Source: Lonicera japonica (lineage: Eukaryota > Streptophyta > Magnoliopsida > Dipsacales > Caprifoliaceae). From it: DNA of 64,000 nucleotides. Under the pieces are notes generated by a model. That model saw nothing but the letters and a program-made list of their open reading frames with translations. It made no database searches and was not told where the DNA came from. Both the position numbers and the translations under genes were made by a program. Positions 60,502 through 64,000 of this stretch are shown piece by piece; the first letter of the stretch is position 1, and every line of letters starts with the position of its first letter. Location of the stretch: assembly GCA_021464415.1 (NCBI GenBank), contig JAKCWG010000903.1, positions 62,001-126,000 of the forward strand. The letters run 5' to 3'.

Positions 60502-61232
60502 TGATGGTGTCAAAATCTAGAAATAAATAATTAACCAATCAATAAATTAATACTAATAAATAAATAAAATAAATGAACACGAGACATTTTTTATTAAGGT
60601 AGGTTCCCCCGGTAGCGCTTATGCTAGTCCGGCAGTACGTCCTCCTTTTGTGTGTGCTTGCTTTATATTAGCTCAAAGGCAATTAACTTGAATGATACAA
60701 GCAACCAATCTTTCTCTATAATTTCCTTAATTCTATTTATAAATATAGAATTAGGATTACAAATATTTCAAGAGAATAAAATATATAGGAGAAAAAGTGT
60801 ATAAGGGTTTGTTGGTATTTTTTGGGGTATAGAAAGGGAGAGTATAAGACCCTCCTATTTTGGCTTTATATCTCTTGGAAGAGAAAGAAGAATTTTGGAA
60901 GAGAAGGATGGTGTTGGATGAGAAGAATGATGTGTTTAGATTGTTTCTTGTTGTCTTGAATGAATGAATGATGGGAGGTATTTATAGGTAAAATCTAGAA
61001 TGGTAAAAATGTAAATTTGATGAAGATGAGGGGCAAAAAGGTAATTTTACAAAGGTGAGTGGAATTTGAGTGGAAGTTAATGGAGGTGAGTGGAATTTGA
61101 GTGGAGTTGAGTGGGATTTTAATGGAGGTAAAAATGAGATTTCACCGGGGGTAAAAAAGAGATTTTACCGGAGGTAAAAAATGTTGAATTTTCTTTGTAG
61201 GCCAATAGTAAAATTAATATTTAACCCCATCA
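60502..61232 (-). mobile_element. 5' LTR of the Tat-like element
   Basis: Plus-strand ends TGATGGTGTC and AACCCCATCA are inverted repeats. The sense strand has TATAAATA at 60986-60979. Length 731 bp. The right flank AAGTA has no partner at the gag break near 59715, so the left half of this element was lost by deletion and not by simple excision. 61061-61180 contains several GAGTGGAATTTGAGTGGA-type short repeats. Confidence 0.83.
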
Positions 61233-62185
61233 AAGTACAAACCATTATATAAACTATGCCCGCAAAATTTATCTGCCAATTCTATAAATCCACCACAAGA
61301 AGAAGCAACTATATTGTAAACGTACTATTCTCTCACATATTAAACACCTTACCTCAGGTGATTTAGTAGACAATTAAGAAGAAAATGAACTTCTTAGTTC
61401 CTGAAAACGAACTGAAGTATGCGACTCGTTACTAGTCCCTTATAGATATTGATCTATATTATCCGGAAGAACCTTCTTTTTCCATAAACCATAAGAATGA
61501 ATAATCCTTTCTATCATGACCGTCTTACCAGCATCTATAACTATCTTTTGCCTTAATTCATCACCCATGACTAATAAAATCCTTACCTTGTCGTATTCTA
61601 GGAGGACTAATCATTTGACCAATTCTCGTGCCACCTGTTAGGTTACTTCAAAAATTTCTATTGACGAAGAAAACTAGACCTTTATTCCAAATTACATCTG
61701 GTCTTCTCTTCTCAGGTAACTAACCAAAATTACACGAGATAGAATCTAATCCAAAAGCAAGACAAACAAAACAATCTTAGGAAACAAAGAGCGGGCAACG
61801 TGACGAATTTAGAACTTGTTAACTTATCATCAAGATAATGATTCTAACCTTCTAACGTGGGACACAAAAAAAACACACAAAAGAATATTCATGCGATACA
61901 CTCGCATCATATGGTACCAAATTCACAAAGTCAAAATGCAAATGCCTAACATCAAAACTTCAAATAGGTCTAACCACAAGACACGACCATCGATAATCAC
62001 ACCAATTGTAATCGGCGAAGAAACAACTTGTCACATCATATAGGCTAATAAACTCTAGAGGAGCCGTAGGATACAAAACACGATCTCAGGAATACACATA
62101 TCACAATTACCGACTAATACCGGAATAAATATCAAGAATCACAACACATTTCGTCCCCACCAAGCCCAAGTACTCGTCAACCTAT
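61233..62185 (-). other. Leader/internal DNA of the minus-strand chromovirus
   Basis: It lies between the Tat-like LTR and a chromovirus primer site. No gag capsid or zinc knuckle was recognised on the minus strand; 61816-62043 on the plus strand is open but unrecognised. It is probably untranslated leader plus deleted gag. Confidence 0.45.
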
Positions 62186-62197
62186 GCTCTGATACCA
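62186..62197 (-). other. Primer binding site of the minus-strand chromovirus
   Basis: On the minus strand TGGTATCAGAGC, an exact match to the common initiator tRNA-Met PBS, three bases from the LTR edge at 62201. Confidence 0.9.
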
Positions 62198-62200
62198 AAT

Positions 62201-62815
62201 TGTAACACCCCCGTCTTAATTAGTAGAATAGCATTTGTAATTAAGACCTGGAGTGTTACAGACCCACCTTAGACGAGCTAAAGTAAGTCTAAAATAAATA
62301 ATGAAATAATAAATCCAAAAAAAAATCACATAGCATGGAATAAACGATACTTATACTGTGGGTGACAATACATAAGTGTAATATACATTTGTACGCATAT
62401 ATATAGTCCGAGTGACATATAAACCATGCTAACATGTAGTATAAAGTGACCAACAACAACAAGGGCTAGCCGTGGCTTGCCATATACACACATGTATAAC
62501 AAAAATGAGTCGGTATCAGAGGTCCTCTACTTCGTTCCCGACCCAGTCGCTTCCTCAGTCTTCTCTTTTTCCCGGATACCTAAATTTATATGGTTTGTAT
62601 GTCACTCGGACTATATATATGCGTACAAATGTATATTACACTTATGTATTGTCACCCACAGTATAAGTATCGTTTATTCCATGCTATGTGATTTTTTTTG
62701 GATTTATTATTTCATTATTTATTTTAGACTTACTTTAGCTCGTCTAAGGTGGGTCTGTAACACTCCAGGTCTTAATTACAAATGCTATTCTACTAATTAA
62801 GACGGGGGTGTTACA
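62201..62815. repeat. Near-perfect inverted repeat made of chromovirus LTR edge
   Basis: The left arm (about 62201-62428) starts TGTAACACCCCCGTCTTAAT and the right arm (about 62590-62815) is its reverse complement. The only difference I can see over some 226 bases is one A in an A-run. The spacer is about 160 bases and continues the LTR from the left arm (GGGCTAGCCGTGGCTTGCC, as at 57308). The left part is thus the edge of a B-type 5' LTR, cut short and capped by an inverted copy of itself. Transcripts would fold into a long hairpin. Confidence 0.92.
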
Positions 62816-64000
62816 TGATGAATATTAATTAATGTTAATGAGTGATTAATTGGTTGAAAATGATTAATTGGGTGGAGTGGAAATAGAAGTTTAGACCTTT
62901 TTTTAGTGGGAGTGGTAGAAGTTTGTGGGGTGGCAATAGCACCATCCATAATAAAGGCAGCAGATCAGATCAGTGAACATAGTAGCTTTTTTGACAACGT
63001 AATAGAGTAGTTGAATACAATGAATAAGTTAGAAGGAGTTTAAAGATTGTTTGGGTTAGAAAAACTGGTTTTTTTCTCAAACTATATAAAGTTCAGTGGG
63101 GTGAGTTGAATAATTTGACGGGTGTGTTTAAGATTACCCTTAATAATATTAAAACCTAAAATAATATTTAATGGATATTTTAATATTAAATTATTATTCA
63201 AAATAATATTTATAAAATTAAATTAATAATATGTTTTGTCGGTCTATCCATGTTTACAGATTAACTTAACAACGCAGATTAACTGCAAGATATAGTGGAT
63301 ATAAACAAAATCATCCATATAGTATAGGTAAGATAAAACATTATTCCTTAGAATAGGTGTACAATAAAGTTGAATTTAACTAATTTTCGTAAAATTTGGT
63401 TGGTGTGAGACCTCAAATGCCAAAAATAAAAGCATGAATTGCCTCTAATGCCTAAATAGTTGGCGTTGTAATGTTTCTCTTTCTTCCTTTTTCTGCACTC
63501 TCTATCCTTTTTTATTTCCTCTCTATATACCCTCTCTCGTAAAATACCGTACAATATTTATTTTATATATTTATTGTATTATTATAATCCTAGTATTTCA
63601 ATACACAAAATTTGAAAAAATAGCCACAATTGATCTTATTTTATAGATCCTAACGAGTAGGTTTCAAATATATGTTTTTTTTATCTAATTTTGATTTTTG
63701 GATTTAAAGTTATAGTGTATTAAAAGTTTTTTTAAAAAGAGAAAGTAAAATGAAATAAATTTTGTAAAGTGTAAAAGTAAAGTTAATTTTAAGTTGAGTT
63801 TTTAAAATTTTAAAAAAAAAAAACACCCACCAAACATGGGAAGCTTTAATTTTCTATAAATACTTTTTTATACTCGCGCACTTTTTTTCCCAATAAGGTA
63901 CCCAAGCTCAACGACTTCCACTAATCCCTTGAGGAATTGTCAGACATTTTTCACGGGAACCTCTTCCAACAAAGTATACTCCATTTACAAGTGCTCGAAA
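62816..64000. other. AT-rich terminal stretch without identified features
   Basis: No coding region or element edge was recognised. 63130-63250 is rich in TTAATATTAAA-type words. The last 110 bases (from about 63890) have a different base composition and may be the beginning of another element cut by the window end. Confidence 0.45.

Noticed and set aside
63040..63855. A MITE bounded by TTGTTTGGGTT and ACCCACCAAACATGG
   Set aside because: The ends do not pair well and no target duplication could be found.

Overview
The window looks like AT-rich nuclear DNA from a flowering plant, probably a eudicot, and almost all of it is nested, decayed transposable elements. The evidence is plant chromovirus LTRs of about 3 kb with an initiator-tRNA-Met primer site, Athila-like and Tat/Ogre-like Ty3/gypsy remnants, Ty1/copia remnants, MULE, hAT and PIF/Harbinger-type DNA elements, and one spliced host gene. 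I could not identify the species. No bacterial features, CRISPR arrays or convincing standalone tRNA/rRNA genes were seen.

Layout: (1) 1-11900 holds a non-autonomous gypsy fragment (ORF 166-1251 plus LTR), then a solo chromovirus LTR (1948-9976) split by two further solo LTRs (3256-5228 and 5839-8835), each with its own 5-bp target duplication, then a decayed minus-strand gypsy ORF. (2) 11906-20300 holds two copia LTRs in inverted orientation and a wrecked minus-strand copia element whose RNase H region is interrupted by a SIRE-like solo LTR. (3) 21047-26443 is the gene-containing island: a Pack-MULE-like element carrying a SLY1 (Sec1/Munc18 family) gene fragment, a Tourist-like MITE, and a two-exon gene encoding a short protein with the C-terminal domain of the splicing factor PRP3. 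(4) 26444-30526 holds minisatellites and a Tat/Ogre-like LTR. (5) 30527-47350 is a chromovirus nest: a plus-strand LTR with primer site, then LTR fragments interrupted by a two-LTR minus-strand element (37826-46257) that retains only zinc-knuckle gag pieces. (6) 47346-52100 holds Athila gag carrying a hAT MITE, its LTR, a tRNA-like Pol III head and an Ogre-like LTR. (7) 53035-57023 is a hAT-type element containing another solo LTR. (8) 57080-62815 is a composite of chromovirus LTR, integrase, a Tat-like gag with primer site and LTR, and a near-perfect inverted repeat. The last 1.2 kb shows nothing identifiable.

The PRP3-like gene is the only candidate functional host gene. Everything else with coding similarity has stops, frameshifts or deletions. 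The most unusual signals are unrelated short palindromes in the same region of many different LTRs, a hairpin with a compensatory change shared by two diverged non-autonomous chromovirus elements, the captured SLY1 exon, and a 226-bp-arm inverted repeat at a primer-site-bearing LTR.
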